The notes under the pieces: model-generated
Told to the model about the DNA's origin: nothing
Seen by the model: the letters and a program-made list of their open reading frames with translations, nothing else
Databases searched by the model: none
Program-made: the position numbers and the translations under genes
From: Pseudothauera lacus
GTDB lineage: Bacteria; Pseudomonadota; Gammaproteobacteria; Burkholderiales; Rhodocyclaceae
DNA: 64,000 nt
Direction: 5' to 3'
NCBI RefSeq assembly: GCF_003034845.1
Contig: NZ_PZKC01000004.1
Span: 186,001-250,000 of the forward strand
Shown here: one piece after another, positions 49,702 to 60,158 of the stretch
Position numbering within the stretch: position 1 is the stretch's first letter
How the letters are laid out: the number at the start of each line of letters is the position of its first letter

Positions 49702-50421
49702 TCAGGAATGAACCAGGGTGCCCTCGTCCTCGCCCATCACCACGCGCCGCAGCGCGCCGGGCTTGAAGATCGAGAACACGTTGATCGGCAGCTTCTGGTC
49801 ACGGCACAGCGCAAAGGCAGTGGCGTCCATCACCGCCAGACTGCGGCCGATGGCCTCGTCGAAGCTGATGCGGTGGTAGCGCTGGGCCTCCGGGTCCTTC
49901 TTCGGGTCGGCGGTATACACGCCGTCCACCTTGGTGGCCTTGAGCACGATCTGCGCACCGATCTCCGAGCCGCGCAGCGCGGCAGCAGTATCGGTGGTGA
50001 AGAAGGGGTTGCCGGTACCGGCAGCGAAGATCACCACCCGCCCCTCTTCGAGGTGGCGGATGGCACGTCCGCGGATGTAGGGCTCGACCACCTGGTCGAT
50101 GCGCAGCGCCGACTGCACGCGCGCCTCGAGCTCGTTGCGACGCATCGCATCGGCCAGCGCCATGGCATTCATCACCGTGGCGAGCATGCCCATGTAGTCG
50201 GCGGTGGCACGATCCATGCCGGTGGCCGCGCCCTTCATGCCGCGGAAGATGTTGCCGCCACCGATCACCACACCCACCTGCACGCCCAGCCGCACGACGT
50301 CGCCGATCTCGCCGACGATGCGACTGACGACCTCTTCGTTGATGCCATAGGCATCGTCGCCCATCAGGGCCTCACCGGAGAGCTTGAGGAGAATGCGCTT
50401 GTAGGCAGCGGCAGTCATCAT
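49702..50421 (-). CDS. pyrH: UMP kinase
   Basis: Amino-acid-kinase-fold enzyme of 239 residues converting UMP to UDP. Landmarks are [74 protein letters not shown] and [16 protein letters not shown]. Two adjacent ATG codons open the gene. It lies nine bases after tsf. Confidence 0.97.
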   Translation of the reverse strand: MMTAAAYKRILLKLSGEALMGDDAYGINEEVVSRIVGEIGDVVRLGVQVGVVIGGGNIFRGMKGAATGMDRATADYMGMLATVMNAMALADAMRRNELEARVQSALRIDQVVEPYIRGRAIRHLEEGRVVIFAAGTGNPFFTTDTAAALRGSEIGAQIVLKATKVDGVYTADPKKDPEAQRYHRISFDEAIGRSLAVMDATAFALCRDQKLPINVFSIFKPGALRRVVMGEDEGTLVHS

Positions 50422-50430
50422 GCGACCCTC

Positions 50431-51321
<891 letters not shown>

Positions 51322-51388
51322 GCTAACTCCTGACAATCGATTCAATCGGTGAGGCGCCCGCAGCGCGGGCGCCGACTCAAGATGACGC

Positions 51389-52144
51389 TCAGGCCTGCTC
51401 GTCGGCAGCGCTTTCCTCGACTTCGACGAACTCGTCGGCGCCGGCGGCAACGATGTCCTGCAGGGACTGGCTGCGGCCTTCCAGCACCGCGTCGGCAACG
51501 CCGCGGGCGTACAGGCGGATCGCACGGGAGGAGTCGTCATTGCCGGGAATGACGTAATCGATGCCTTCCGGCGAGTGGTTGGTATCGACCACGGCGACGA
51601 CCGGGATACCCAGCTTCTGGGCTTCGGTGATGGCGATCTTGTGGTAGCCGACGTCGATCACGAACAGCGCATCGGGCAGGCCGCCCATGTCCTTGATGCC
51701 GCCGATGGACTTCTGCAGCTTCTCCAGCTCGCGGGAAGCCATCAGCGCTTCCTTCTTGGAGAGGCGCTCGATGGAGCCATCCTCGATCATCGCTTCCATT
51801 TCCTTCAGGCGCTTGATCGACTGCTTGACGGTCTTGAAGTTGGTCAGCATGCCGCCCAGCCAGCGCTCATCGACGTAGGGCATGCCGGCGCGACGGGCTT
51901 CCTCGGCGACGATCTCGCGCGCCTGGCGCTTGGTGCCGACAAACAGGATGTTGCCGCGATTGGCGGCCAGCTTGCGCACGAAGGCCATGGCTTCGAGATA
52001 CTTGGCCATGGTCTTTTCGAGGTTGACGATGTGGATCTTGTTGCGCTGGCCGAAGATGTAGGGGGCCATGCGCGGATTCCAGAAACGGGTCTGGTGACCA
52101 AAGTGGACGCCCGCTTCGAGCATCTGACGCATCGTGACAGTCAT
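51389..52144 (-). CDS. rpsB: 30S ribosomal protein S2
   Basis: Ribosomal protein of 251 residues. It starts [20 protein letters not shown]; other landmarks are [37 protein letters not shown] and [19 protein letters not shown]. The tail is acidic ([14 protein letters not shown]). It is the first gene of the long minus-strand run. A promoter lies about 180 bases upstream, leaving a leader long enough for translational feedback by S2, as known in gammaproteobacteria. Confidence 0.97.
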   Translation of the reverse strand: MTVTMRQMLEAGVHFGHQTRFWNPRMAPYIFGQRNKIHIVNLEKTMAKYLEAMAFVRKLAANRGNILFVGTKRQAREIVAEEARRAGMPYVDERWLGGMLTNFKTVKQSIKRLKEMEAMIEDGSIERLSKKEALMASRELEKLQKSIGGIKDMGGLPDALFVIDVGYHKIAITEAQKLGIPVVAVVDTNHSPEGIDYVIPGNDDSSRAIRLYARGVADAVLEGRSQSLQDIVAAGADEFVEVEESAADEQA

Positions 52145-52321
52145 TGTGTAACTCCGGATAAGGGTTGAACCGCCGCCCGGCCCGGCCGGCCACGCACCAT
52201 TGCGCAACCAGCCTGACCACCCCGCGGCACGCGAACCCGCGCACCACGATTACCGGCGGACCCTTCGGTACTCAGCCGGGCGTGTGGATTTTGCCTGCCC
52301 TTACGGACAGACAAGCCAGAG

Positions 52322-52351
52322 ATGATAACACTGCCGTCTTACCGCACTCAA
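52322..52351 (-). promoter_or_regulatory. Predicted sigma-70 promoter of rpsB-tsf
   Basis: Read on the minus strand: TTGAGT (52346-52351), an 18-base spacer and TATCAT (52322-52327, five of six matches). Transcription would begin near 52315, giving an rpsB leader of about 170 bases. The 298-base space 52145-52442 holds this site, the leader and the map upstream region; no gene is seen in it. Confidence 0.55.
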
Positions 52352-52442
52352 GGCGCATGTCACGCGCGCCTCAGCCCCCACACATTTGCCCGCGACGCGC
52401 GCATGCGCTAGCCTTGGGACTTTGCTACGGCGCCCCGCACAG

Positions 52443-53270
52443 ATGAGCATCACCCTCAAGACCCCCGAAGACATCGCCAAGATGCGCGTCGCCTGCCGCC
52501 TCGCCGCCGAGGTGCTCGACTACATCACCCCCTTCGTCAAGCCCGGCGTCACCACTGCGGAGCTGGATCGCCTCTGTCACGACTACATGGTCAATGTGCA
52601 GGGCACCATCCCCGCACCGCTGAACTACGCCCCGCCCGGCTACACACCCTATCCGAAGTCCATCTGCACCTCGATCAACCATCAGGTCTGCCATGGCGTG
52701 CCGGCCGAGAAGGCCCTCAAGAAGGGCGACATCGTCAACCTCGACATCACCGTCATCAAGGACGGCTACCACGGCGACACCAGCCGCATGTTCATCGTCG
52801 GCGACGCCGGCATCCTGCCCCGCCGGCTGTGCCAGGTAACCTTCGAATGCATGTGGCTGGGCATCGCCGAAGTGCGTCCCGGCGCCCGCCTCGGCGACAT
52901 CGGCCACGCCATCCAGAAGCACGCCGAAGGCAATGGCTTCTCGGTGGTACGCGAGTTCTGCGGCCACGGCATCGGCAGGAACTTTCACGAAGAGCCGCAG
53001 GTGCTGCACTACGGCAAGGCCGGCACCGGCGTGACCCTGGAGGCGGGGATGATCTTCACCATCGAGCCGATGATCAATGCCGGCAAGGCGGCGATCTCCG
53101 AGTTGCCCGACGGCTGGACCATCGTCACCAAGGATCGCAGCCTGTCGGCACAGTGGGAGCATACCGTGCTGGTCACCCCCAGCGGAGTCGAGGTACTCAC
53201 CGTCTCGCCCCTCTGCCTGCCCCCGCCGGCACTCGTCGCCGACCGTCTGGGCCACACCAGCGCATCGTGA
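52443..53270 (+). CDS. map: Methionine aminopeptidase, type I
   Basis: Metalloprotease of 275 residues that removes initiator methionine. Metal ligands are visible in DITVIKDGYHGDTSRMF (two Asp), CGHGIGRNFHEEP (His), FTIEPMIN (Glu) and WEHTVLVT (Glu). The start MSITLKTPEDIAKM at 52443 is the usual one. It is divergent from rpsB and overlaps glnD by four bases (GTGA). Confidence 0.97.
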   Translation: MSITLKTPEDIAKMRVACRLAAEVLDYITPFVKPGVTTAELDRLCHDYMVNVQGTIPAPLNYAPPGYTPYPKSICTSINHQVCHGVPAEKALKKGDIVNLDITVIKDGYHGDTSRMFIVGDAGILPRRLCQVTFECMWLGIAEVRPGARLGDIGHAIQKHAEGNGFSVVREFCGHGIGRNFHEEPQVLHYGKAGTGVTLEAGMIFTIEPMINAGKAAISELPDGWTIVTKDRSLSAQWEHTVLVTPSGVEVLTVSPLCLPPPALVADRLGHTSAS

Positions 53271-55852
53271 CTGGGCACGCCGACGATCCGCTGCGCGCGC
53301 TCATCGCCGCCACCCGGCAGAGCCTGAGCAGCGGCGCAGCGGCACTGCGCGCCGCCTACGAAGCCCACCCCCGCACCGCCACGGTACTCAAGGGGCGCGC
53401 CCATCTCGTCGACGAGGCCATCATCGGCCTCTGGCGGGCTTGCGAGATGCCCCCACAGGCCACCCTCGCCGCGGTCGGCGGCTACGGGCGTGGCGAGCTC
53501 TTTCCGTGCTCGGACGTCGATCTGCTGATCCTGCTGCCGGAAAGCGCCGATGCCGACCTCCAGGCGCGCCTGTCCACCCTCGTCGGCGCCCTTTGGGACG
53601 TCGGCCTGGAGATCGGCCACAGCGTACGCACCGTAGACGAATGCCTCAGCGCCGCCGCGGAGGACATCACCGTCCAGACCAATCTCCTCGAAGCCCGCCT
53701 GCTCACCGGCAACCGCGCGCTGTATGAGGATTTCGCCCGCCGTCATCGCGAGCAGCTCGATGTGCGCGCCTTCTTCAAGGCCAAGGAACTCGAACAGGCG
53801 CAACGCTACGCGCGCTTCAACGACACCCCCTACAGCCTGGAACCGAACTGCAAGGAAAGTCCGGGGGGCCTGCGCGATCTGCAGATGCTCGGCTGGATTG
53901 CCCGCGCCGCCGGACTCGGCCGCAACTGGCGCGAACTCGCCCGCCGCCGCCTCATCACCGGCGAGGAGGCCAGCGAACTGCGCAGCGTCGAGCGCTTCCT
54001 GCAGCACCTGCGGGTGCGCCTGCACTACCTCGCCGGACGTGCCGAAGATCGCCTGTTGTTCGACCACCAGGAACGCCTGGCGCGCATCATGGGCATCGAG
54101 CCAGGCGCCGCGCGCAGGGCTTCCGAAATGCTGATGCAGCGCTACTACCTGGTGGCCAAGAAAGTCACCCAGCTCAACACCATCCTGCTGCAGAACTACG
54201 GCGCCGAGATCTTCCCCGACCAGCAGGGCCCGGCGATCACCATCAATGCGCGCTTCCAGGCCGTGCGCGAGCTGCTCGACATCCGCCACGAAAACGTCTT
54301 CGAACAGCATCCCGCGGCGCTGCTGGAATGCTTCCTGATCCTGCAGCAGCGCTCGGAACTCAAAGGCATGACCGCGCGCACCCTGCGCGCACTGTGGCTG
54401 GCGCGCAAGCTGATCAACGCCGCCTATCGCGCCAACCCCGCTCACCGGGCGCTGTTCGTCGCCATCCTGCAGCAGAAGCGCGGCATCGTGCATGAGTTCC
54501 GGCGCATGAACCAGTACGGCATTCTCGGCCGCTACCTGGCTCCCTGGCGGCGCATCGTCGGCCAGATGCAGCACGACCTCTTCCACGTCTACACCGTGGA
54601 TCAGCACATCCTCATGGTACTGCGCAACATGCGCCGCTTCACCATGGGCGAACATGCTCACGAATATCCGCTGATGACGCGGCTGATCCTCGGTTTCGAG
54701 GATCACTGGCTGCTCTACGTTGCTGCCCTCTTCCACGACATCGCCAAGGGTCGCGGCGGCGATCACTCCCGCCTGGGCATGGAAGATGCCCGCGAGTTCT
54801 GCGAACAGCATGGCTTCGCGGCAGCCGACCGCGATCTGGTGGTCTGGCTGGTCGAGCATCACCTGAGCATGAGCCAGGTGGCACAGAAGGAGGACACCAC
54901 AGACCCCGAGGTGATCCGCCGCTTTGCCGATCTGGTGGGCAGCGAGCGCCGCCTGACCGCCCTCTACCTGCTCACCCACGCCGACATCCGTGGCACCAGC
55001 CCGACGGTGTGGAACGGCTGGAAGGGCAAACTCCTCGAAGACCTCTATTTTGCCACCCAGCGCCTGCTGCGCGGCGCCACCCCCCAACAGGCCCTGGGCC
55101 TCGACGACCGCCTCGACGACGCCCGCCGCCTGCTGCGTTTCCACGGCTTGCGCCCGGGAGTCGAGGATGAGCTGTGGGCGCAACTCGACGCGGTATATTT
55201 CATGCGTCACTCGCCGGACGAGATCGCCTGGCATTCACGCGTCCTTTACCACCGCCCGGATGCTGCCGAGGCGGTGGTAAAGGCGCGCGTCGCGGAAGAT
55301 GAGGACGGCGTGCAGGTGATGGTCTTCACCCGCGACCAGCCCGATCTGTTCGTGCGCCTCACGGGCTTCTTCGGCCGCCTCGGCTTCAGCATCCTCGACG
55401 CCAAGGTACACACCACCCGCCACGGCTACGCCCTCGACAGCTTCATGCTGCAGGACCCCAGCCGCGCCGGAAGCTACCGCGACCTCGTGCCGATCATCGA
55501 GCACGAACTCGCCGCCCGCCTCAACACCCCCGGCGGCGGCCCCATCGAACGCCCCTCCGCGGGCCGCCTGTCACGCCAGGTCAAGCACTTCCCGATCACT
55601 CCCCAGGTCAGCGTGCGCGCCGACGAGGCCGGACGGCACTACATCCTCTCGGTAATCGCCGCGGACCGCCCCGGCCTGCTGTTCGGCATTGCCGAAATCC
55701 TCGCGCGCTATCACATCAACGTGCAGGCGGCGAAGATCGCCACCCTCGGCCAACGCGTCGAGGACACCTTCCTGCTCACCGGCAGCGCCCTCACCCAGGA
55801 TGCCCAGGTACTGCGCATGGAGCAGGAGCTGCTCGAACGCCTGCAGGTCTGA
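53267..55852 (+). CDS. glnD: PII uridylyltransferase / uridylyl-removing enzyme
   Basis: Nitrogen sensor of 861 residues that adds or removes UMP on PII proteins according to glutamine. The nucleotidyltransferase motif is VGGYGRGELFPCSDVDLLIL. The HD hydrolase domain has LYVAALFHDIAKGRGGDHS. Two ACT domains lie at the C-terminus (QPDLFVRLTGFFGRLGFSIL and DRPGLLFGIAEILARYHINV). The GTG start at 53267-53269 overlaps the map stop. In nitrogen fixers GlnD/PII status also controls NifA and nitrogenase, relevant to the cowN gene in this window. Confidence 0.96.
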   Translation: MTGHADDPLRALIAATRQSLSSGAAALRAAYEAHPRTATVLKGRAHLVDEAIIGLWRACEMPPQATLAAVGGYGRGELFPCSDVDLLILLPESADADLQARLSTLVGALWDVGLEIGHSVRTVDECLSAAAEDITVQTNLLEARLLTGNRALYEDFARRHREQLDVRAFFKAKELEQAQRYARFNDTPYSLEPNCKESPGGLRDLQMLGWIARAAGLGRNWRELARRRLITGEEASELRSVERFLQHLRVRLHYLAGRAEDRLLFDHQERLARIMGIEPGAARRASEMLMQRYYLVAKKVTQLNTILLQNYGAEIFPDQQGPAITINARFQAVRELLDIRHENVFEQHPAALLECFLILQQRSELKGMTARTLRALWLARKLINAAYRANPAHRALFVAILQQKRGIVHEFRRMNQYGILGRYLAPWRRIVGQMQHDLFHVYTVDQHILMVLRNMRRFTMGEHAHEYPLMTRLILGFEDHWLLYVAALFHDIAKGRGGDHSRLGMEDAREFCEQHGFAAADRDLVVWLVEHHLSMSQVAQKEDTTDPEVIRRFADLVGSERRLTALYLLTHADIRGTSPTVWNGWKGKLLEDLYFATQRLLRGATPQQALGLDDRLDDARRLLRFHGLRPGVEDELWAQLDAVYFMRHSPDEIAWHSRVLYHRPDAAEAVVKARVAEDEDGVQVMVFTRDQPDLFVRLTGFFGRLGFSILDAKVHTTRHGYALDSFMLQDPSRAGSYRDLVPIIEHELAARLNTPGGGPIERPSAGRLSRQVKHFPITPQVSVRADEAGRHYILSVIAADRPGLLFGIAEILARYHINVQAAKIATLGQRVEDTFLLTGSALTQDAQVLRMEQELLERLQV

Positions 55853-55862
55853 GGATCACCCT

Positions 55863-55879
55863 CCGGCGCGCTGCGCCGG
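55863..55879. terminator. Stem-loop between convergent glnD and yqhA-type genes
   Basis: CCGGCGC-GCT-GCGCCGG forms a perfect 7-bp stem with a 3-base loop. The flanking ACCCT and AGGGT can extend it around a small bulge. It lies 11 bases after the glnD stop and 17 bases after the convergent gene's stop. There is no uracil tract, so termination is likely but not certain. Confidence 0.55.
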
Positions 55880-55895
55880 CCAGGGTCAGGCCTTC

Positions 55896-56408
55896 TCAGT
55901 GCGGCGTGCCGCCGCGCTGCAGGCGGTCCATCACCGCGTAGAGCAGCCCGGAAACGATGAAGGTGAGGTGGATGCCGAGCATCCAGGCAAGTTCGCGGTC
56001 GCTGAGGTTGTCGACGTTCATGAAGCCTTTCAGCAGCTCGATCCCGGAAATCGCCACGATGGAACCGATCAGCTTGATCTTCAGGTCGGCGAAGCCGATG
56101 TGGCCCATCCAGTCCGGACGATCCTTGTGGGAATGCAGATCCTCCATCTTGGAGACGAAGTTCTCGTAGCCGCTGAAGATGATGATGATCAGCAGGTTCA
56201 TGATCAGGGCGATGTCGACCAGGGTCAGCACGCCGATGATCATTTCCGCACCGCTCGCGGTCATTATCTCGGCCAGCAGGAGCCAGACCTCCTTGGCGAA
56301 CTTCACCAGCAGCACCCCCATCGCCAGGATCAGGCCCAGATAGACGGGCGCCATCAGCCAGCGGCTGGAGAACAGCAGATGCTCGAAGGCGGTCTCGATT
56401 TTCTTCAT
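55896..56408 (-). CDS. yqhA: YqhA/UPF0114 family membrane protein
   Basis: Inner membrane protein of 170 residues with three to four hydrophobic segments. It begins MKKIETAFEHLLFSSRWLMA and contains IIGVLTLVDIALIMNLLIII, GYENFVSKMEDLHSHKDRPDW and GFADLKIKLIGSIVAISGIE, all typical of the UPF0114 (TIGR00645) family. Its function is unknown. The chosen ATG at 56406-56408 has GGAAG six bases upstream; an in-frame ATG four codons earlier is possible. A miniature element lies 57 bases upstream. Confidence 0.92.
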   Translation of the reverse strand: MKKIETAFEHLLFSSRWLMAPVYLGLILAMGVLLVKFAKEVWLLLAEIMTASGAEMIIGVLTLVDIALIMNLLIIIIFSGYENFVSKMEDLHSHKDRPDWMGHIGFADLKIKLIGSIVAISGIELLKGFMNVDNLSDRELAWMLGIHLTFIVSGLLYAVMDRLQRGGTPH

Positions 56409-56465
56409 CACGGCTTCCATACGGATCGGTGGCGCGCAAGGGCCTGCGCGGGCGCGGAATTCTAG

Positions 56466-56641
56466 CCCGTATTTCTCACCCTGGCACGTCACGAGGGGGC
56501 CGAGGCGCCGCCGTGGTGCGCCGCACGGAGCGAACGACGCCGAAGGCGTAGCTGACACTACGCCGAGGCGGCGCGAGCGAGTACGGCGTGCCACGGCGAG
56601 CGTATCGGCACCCGCAGTAGGGACAGGGTGAGGAATGCGGG
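56466..56641. mobile_element. MITE-like element 2 (176 bp, palindromic)
   Basis: Inverted ends of 18 bp with two mismatches (CCCGTATTTCTCACCCTG at 56466-56483, complement at 56624-56641) are flanked by CTAG direct repeats (56462-56465 and 56642-56645). A perfect hairpin, GGCGTAG-CTGACA-CTACGCC, lies at 56545-56564, the exact middle, so the whole element can fold as one long cruciform. No coding capacity. It occupies half of the 357-base space between the yqhA-type gene and the kinase gene; the remaining 56646-56765 holds the kinase leader with GGGAAGG upstream of its ATG. The ends differ from element 1, though both use CTAG targets. Confidence 0.8.
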
Positions 56642-56765
56642 CTAGCTGCCCGGAAGGACGATTGTGCAATGCACGATGGCAGCGGCGCCCCCAGGCGCTG
56701 GACGCCCCTGAGCTTTTGTAATAGCTTGGCAGACGGGAGACACGTACAAGAGCAGGGAAGGCACC

Positions 56766-59135
56766 ATGAGCGCCCGCATCGGCCGCTTCGATATCATCAG
56801 GGAACTGGGACGCGGCACCCAGAGCGTGGTCTATCTCGCTTTCGATCCCCACCTGCAGCGCGAAGTCGCGCTCAAGACCCTGCATTTCGACGCCGCCGAC
56901 GCGCGCCACAACGCCGACCTGCTGGCCGAGGCGCGCATCGTCAGCCGCCTGCGCCACCCCGGCATCGTGCCGATCTTCGAGGCCGGCGAGGAAGACGGCG
57001 ACCCCTATCTGGTGTTCGAATACGTCCCCGGCGAAAGTCTCGCCACGCTGATGGAGCGCGAGGCACCACTGCCCGGCCGGCGCGCCGCAGAGCTGCTCGC
57101 CGCCATCGCCGCCGCGGTGGGCCATGCCCATGGCGAGGGGATCATCCACCGCGACCTCAAACCCAGTAACGTCCTCCTCGACGCCGACGGCACACCACGG
57201 GTAATGGACTTCGGCATCGCCCGCCGTGTAGACAGCCCCGACCCCGGCGCCCGCGAGCTCTCCGGCACCCCCTCCTACATGGCCCCGGAGTACGTCAGCC
57301 GCCGTGAAGTCAGCGCCCGCAACGATGTCTTTGCGGCCGGCCTGATACTCATCGAGCTGCTCAGCGGGCAACGCATCTTCGCCGGCCAGGACATCCACGC
57401 GATCATGCACCGGGTCGCCAACGAGGACGTCGCCCTGCCCGCCGAGCCGCCCATCGACGAGCGCCTGGCGGCGATTGCCCTGCGCGCGGTGGCGCGCGAG
57501 CCGCTCGACCGCTATCGCGACATGGACGAACTGATCCAGGCGCTGGGGCGCTACCTCGCCCCCAGCGACGACGATGACGGCACCGCGGCGGAGGCCAGTC
57601 AGAGCACGGTAGCCTTCCTGCTCCGGCGCATGCGCCACAAGAGCGACTTTCCGGCGCTGTCGGAATCGGTGAGCACCATCAACCGCATCGCCGCTGACGA
57701 ATCGGAAAGCATCAGCCGCCTGTCGCTGTCCATCCTGCGTGACTTCTCGCTCACCAACAAGATCCTCCGCCTGGTCAATTCAGTACATTACCGTCAGGCC
57801 GGTGGCGGCGCCATCAGCACCATCTCGCGCGCGGTGATCGTGCTGGGCTTCGACGCCGTGCGCAACATCGCGGTCACCGTACTGCTCTTCGAGCACCTGC
57901 AGAACAAGGCCAATGCCGCCCAGCTCAAGGAAGAATTCCTGCGCGCCAACCTTGCCGGCATCCTCGCCAAGAACATCGCCCTCCACCTCAATGCGCGCGA
58001 CGGCGAGCAAGCCTTCATCTGCGGCGTCTTCCACAATCTCGGCCGCCTGCTCGCACAGTTCTACTTTCCCGAGGAATGCGAAGAAATCCGTGCCCTCGTC
58101 GCCCGCCAGAGCTGCAGCGAAGGCGCCGCCGCGCAGCGCGTGCTGGGCATCGGCTTCGAGCAGCTGGGCATCGGCATCGCCCACAGCTGGGGCTTCCCCG
58201 CCCTCATCGTCGGCAGCATGGAAAAACTTCCCGCCGGCACCGTGCGCAAGGCCCACACCCCCGCAGAGCGCCTGCGCACCCTGTCGGCCTACGCCAACGA
58301 CCTCGGCAGCGCACTCGCCAGCTGCAGTGGCGTCGAGCGCGAACGCGAGATCGCCCGCATCGCCGCGCGTTATGCCGACGCCCTCGCCGTCGGCGGCAAG
58401 ACGCTCGACACCCTCGTGCAACATGCGATCGAGGAAATCACCGACTTCGCCCGCATCATCCGCATCAACCTCGCCCACACCCAGTTCGGCCAGCAGTTGC
58501 GCAGCTACGGCAGCGCAGAGCGCGCCGCCACCGACGCCCTGCCGGACGCTGCCGTACTACGCAGCGAAGCCGACGCCGGCCTCGACAGCGGCCATTACCC
58601 GGGCTCCGACCGGCAGGTCGTGGACGCCCAGGCCGTACTCACCGCCGGCATCCAGGACATCAGCAACACCCTGGTGTCGGACTTCAGGCTCAACGACATC
58701 CTGCGCATCATCCTCGAGACCATGTACCGCGCGATGGGCTTCCAGCGCGTCCTGCTGTGCATCAGGGACGCCCGCAGCGGCACCATGCAGGGGCGCTTCG
58801 GACTCGGCCCCGAGGTGGACGAACTGGCACGCGACTTCCGCTTTTCGCTGAAGTTCAGCCCCGACATCTTCCACGCCGCCACCGCCCGCGGCGTGGACAT
58901 CCTGATCAGCGACATCGACGACCCCAGCATCGTCGAACGCATCCCGGAGTGGTTCCGCCGCGCCTCGACGGCGAAGACCTTCGTCCTCTTCCCGCTCACC
59001 GTGAAGGGCAATCCGGTGGCGCTGATCTATGCCGACAAACCCCAGGCCGGCGACATCGTCATCGGCGACAAGGAACTGCAGCTGCTGCGCACCCTGCGCA
59101 ACCAGGCCCTGCTGGCAATCAAGCAATCCGGCTGA
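56766..59135 (+). CDS. Serine/threonine protein kinase with HDOD and GAF domains
   Basis: Soluble protein of 789 residues. The Hanks-type kinase domain (8-265) has GRGTQSVVYLA, Lys37, HRDLKPSN at 128-135 and DFG at 148-150, so it looks active. An HDOD domain follows (about 285-490: FPALSESVSTINRIA, ILRLVNSVHYRQAGGGAIST, FICGVFHNLGRLLAQFYFPE). A C-terminal GAF domain lies at about 625-785. No membrane anchor is seen. It is the first gene of a plus-strand signalling series; 161 bases with a hairpin separate it from the diguanylate cyclase gene. Targets are unknown; the STAS protein nearby is a candidate by context only. Confidence 0.9.
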   Translation: MSARIGRFDIIRELGRGTQSVVYLAFDPHLQREVALKTLHFDAADARHNADLLAEARIVSRLRHPGIVPIFEAGEEDGDPYLVFEYVPGESLATLMEREAPLPGRRAAELLAAIAAAVGHAHGEGIIHRDLKPSNVLLDADGTPRVMDFGIARRVDSPDPGARELSGTPSYMAPEYVSRREVSARNDVFAAGLILIELLSGQRIFAGQDIHAIMHRVANEDVALPAEPPIDERLAAIALRAVAREPLDRYRDMDELIQALGRYLAPSDDDDGTAAEASQSTVAFLLRRMRHKSDFPALSESVSTINRIAADESESISRLSLSILRDFSLTNKILRLVNSVHYRQAGGGAISTISRAVIVLGFDAVRNIAVTVLLFEHLQNKANAAQLKEEFLRANLAGILAKNIALHLNARDGEQAFICGVFHNLGRLLAQFYFPEECEEIRALVARQSCSEGAAAQRVLGIGFEQLGIGIAHSWGFPALIVGSMEKLPAGTVRKAHTPAERLRTLSAYANDLGSALASCSGVEREREIARIAARYADALAVGGKTLDTLVQHAIEEITDFARIIRINLAHTQFGQQLRSYGSAERAATDALPDAAVLRSEADAGLDSGHYPGSDRQVVDAQAVLTAGIQDISNTLVSDFRLNDILRIILETMYRAMGFQRVLLCIRDARSGTMQGRFGLGPEVDELARDFRFSLKFSPDIFHAATARGVDILISDIDDPSIVERIPEWFRRASTAKTFVLFPLTVKGNPVALIYADKPQAGDIVIGDKELQLLRTLRNQALLAIKQSG

Positions 59136-59165
59136 AGCACCCGGCATGCGGCGCACGGCGCATTT

Positions 59166-59185
59166 GGCGCTTGCGACAAAGCGCC
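59166..59185 (+). terminator. Hairpin downstream of the kinase gene
   Basis: GGCGCTT-GCGACA-AAGCGCC is a perfect 7-bp stem, 30 bases after the kinase stop, without a following T tract. A second dyad, CGGAA-AAATA-TTCCG, lies at 59205-59219. They may attenuate transcription into the diguanylate cyclase gene or act as processing sites. Confidence 0.4.
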
Positions 59186-59296
59186 GTGTCATGGAGAATC
59201 CTTTCGGAAAAATATTCCGTTCATGCGCTCCGGGGGCCAAGGCGGCCAGCCCGGGCGCCTTCTCGTCCCCGCAGGCCCACCGAGCACAGGCAGGCA

Positions 59297-60136
59297 ATGT
59301 CAGGTCAGAGCCCCTACGTCAAGGTACTCGACATCGAGCAGACGCTTGCCGAGCTGCAGGCGATGGTCGACCAGCTGCAGCAGGAACGCAGCGATCTGGA
59401 GATCGCCCTGACCACCGCCATCGAGCACGGCGACGCCATCGAGTCGCAGCTCGAGATGGCCAATCGCCAGCTCCAGAGCGAAGTCCGCGAGCGCCTCGCG
59501 GTAGAGCGCCAGCTACGCGACCTGGTCACCACCATCACGCAGAAGAGCCGCGATCTGGAGGTAGTGCTGCAGACCATCACCGAGCACTCCGACCAGATCG
59601 ACCTGCAGTGGCTGGGACGCTACATCGAGGCCGAGCACACCGCCCGCATCGATTCGCTCACCGGGCTCGCCAACCGCCGCAAGCTCGACGAGACCATCGA
59701 CAGCGAATGGGCGCGCGCGCGCCGCAGCCGTCAGTCGCTGGCCATGCTGGTCTGCGACGTCGACTACTTCAAGAACTACAACGACCTCTACGGCCACCAG
59801 CACGGCGACCTCTGCCTGCAACAACTGGCAGCCATCCTCACCGCGGCCCTGCGTCGCGATGGCGATCTGGCCGCGCGCTACGGCGGCGAGGAATTCGTCA
59901 TCGTGCTTCCCAACACCGACGCCTGCGGCGCCCGCCAGCTCGCCGAAGGCCTGCAGGAGGCCCTGCGCCGGGCCGCCATTCCCCACGAAGCCTCGCCCTA
60001 CTGGCAGCTCACCATGAGCATCGGCGTGGCAGCCTGCATTCCCGACGGCAGCGACCCCGGCACCCTCTTCGCCGAGGCCGACCGCCTGCTCTACCTGGCC
60101 AAGCAACGCGGCCGCAACCAGATCGCCCTCACATGA
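59297..60136 (+). CDS. Diguanylate cyclase (GGEEF) with N-terminal coiled coil
   Basis: Soluble cyclase of 279 residues making cyclic-di-GMP. Residues 12-110 form a long coiled coil (LAELQAMVDQLQQERSDLEI). The GGDEF domain follows with DSLTGLANRRKLDE, CDVDYFKNYNDLYGHQHGD and the active site RYGGEEF. An RxxD inhibitory site is not obvious. The ATG at 59297 opens the coding-like part; a longer upstream frame runs out of phase through the kinase gene. It precedes the partner-switch genes by 22 bases. Confidence 0.92.
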   Translation: MSGQSPYVKVLDIEQTLAELQAMVDQLQQERSDLEIALTTAIEHGDAIESQLEMANRQLQSEVRERLAVERQLRDLVTTITQKSRDLEVVLQTITEHSDQIDLQWLGRYIEAEHTARIDSLTGLANRRKLDETIDSEWARARRSRQSLAMLVCDVDYFKNYNDLYGHQHGDLCLQQLAAILTAALRRDGDLAARYGGEEFVIVLPNTDACGARQLAEGLQEALRRAAIPHEASPYWQLTMSIGVAACIPDGSDPGTLFAEADRLLYLAKQRGRNQIALT

Positions 60137-60158
60137 CCGCCCGGCAGGAAGGACACCG

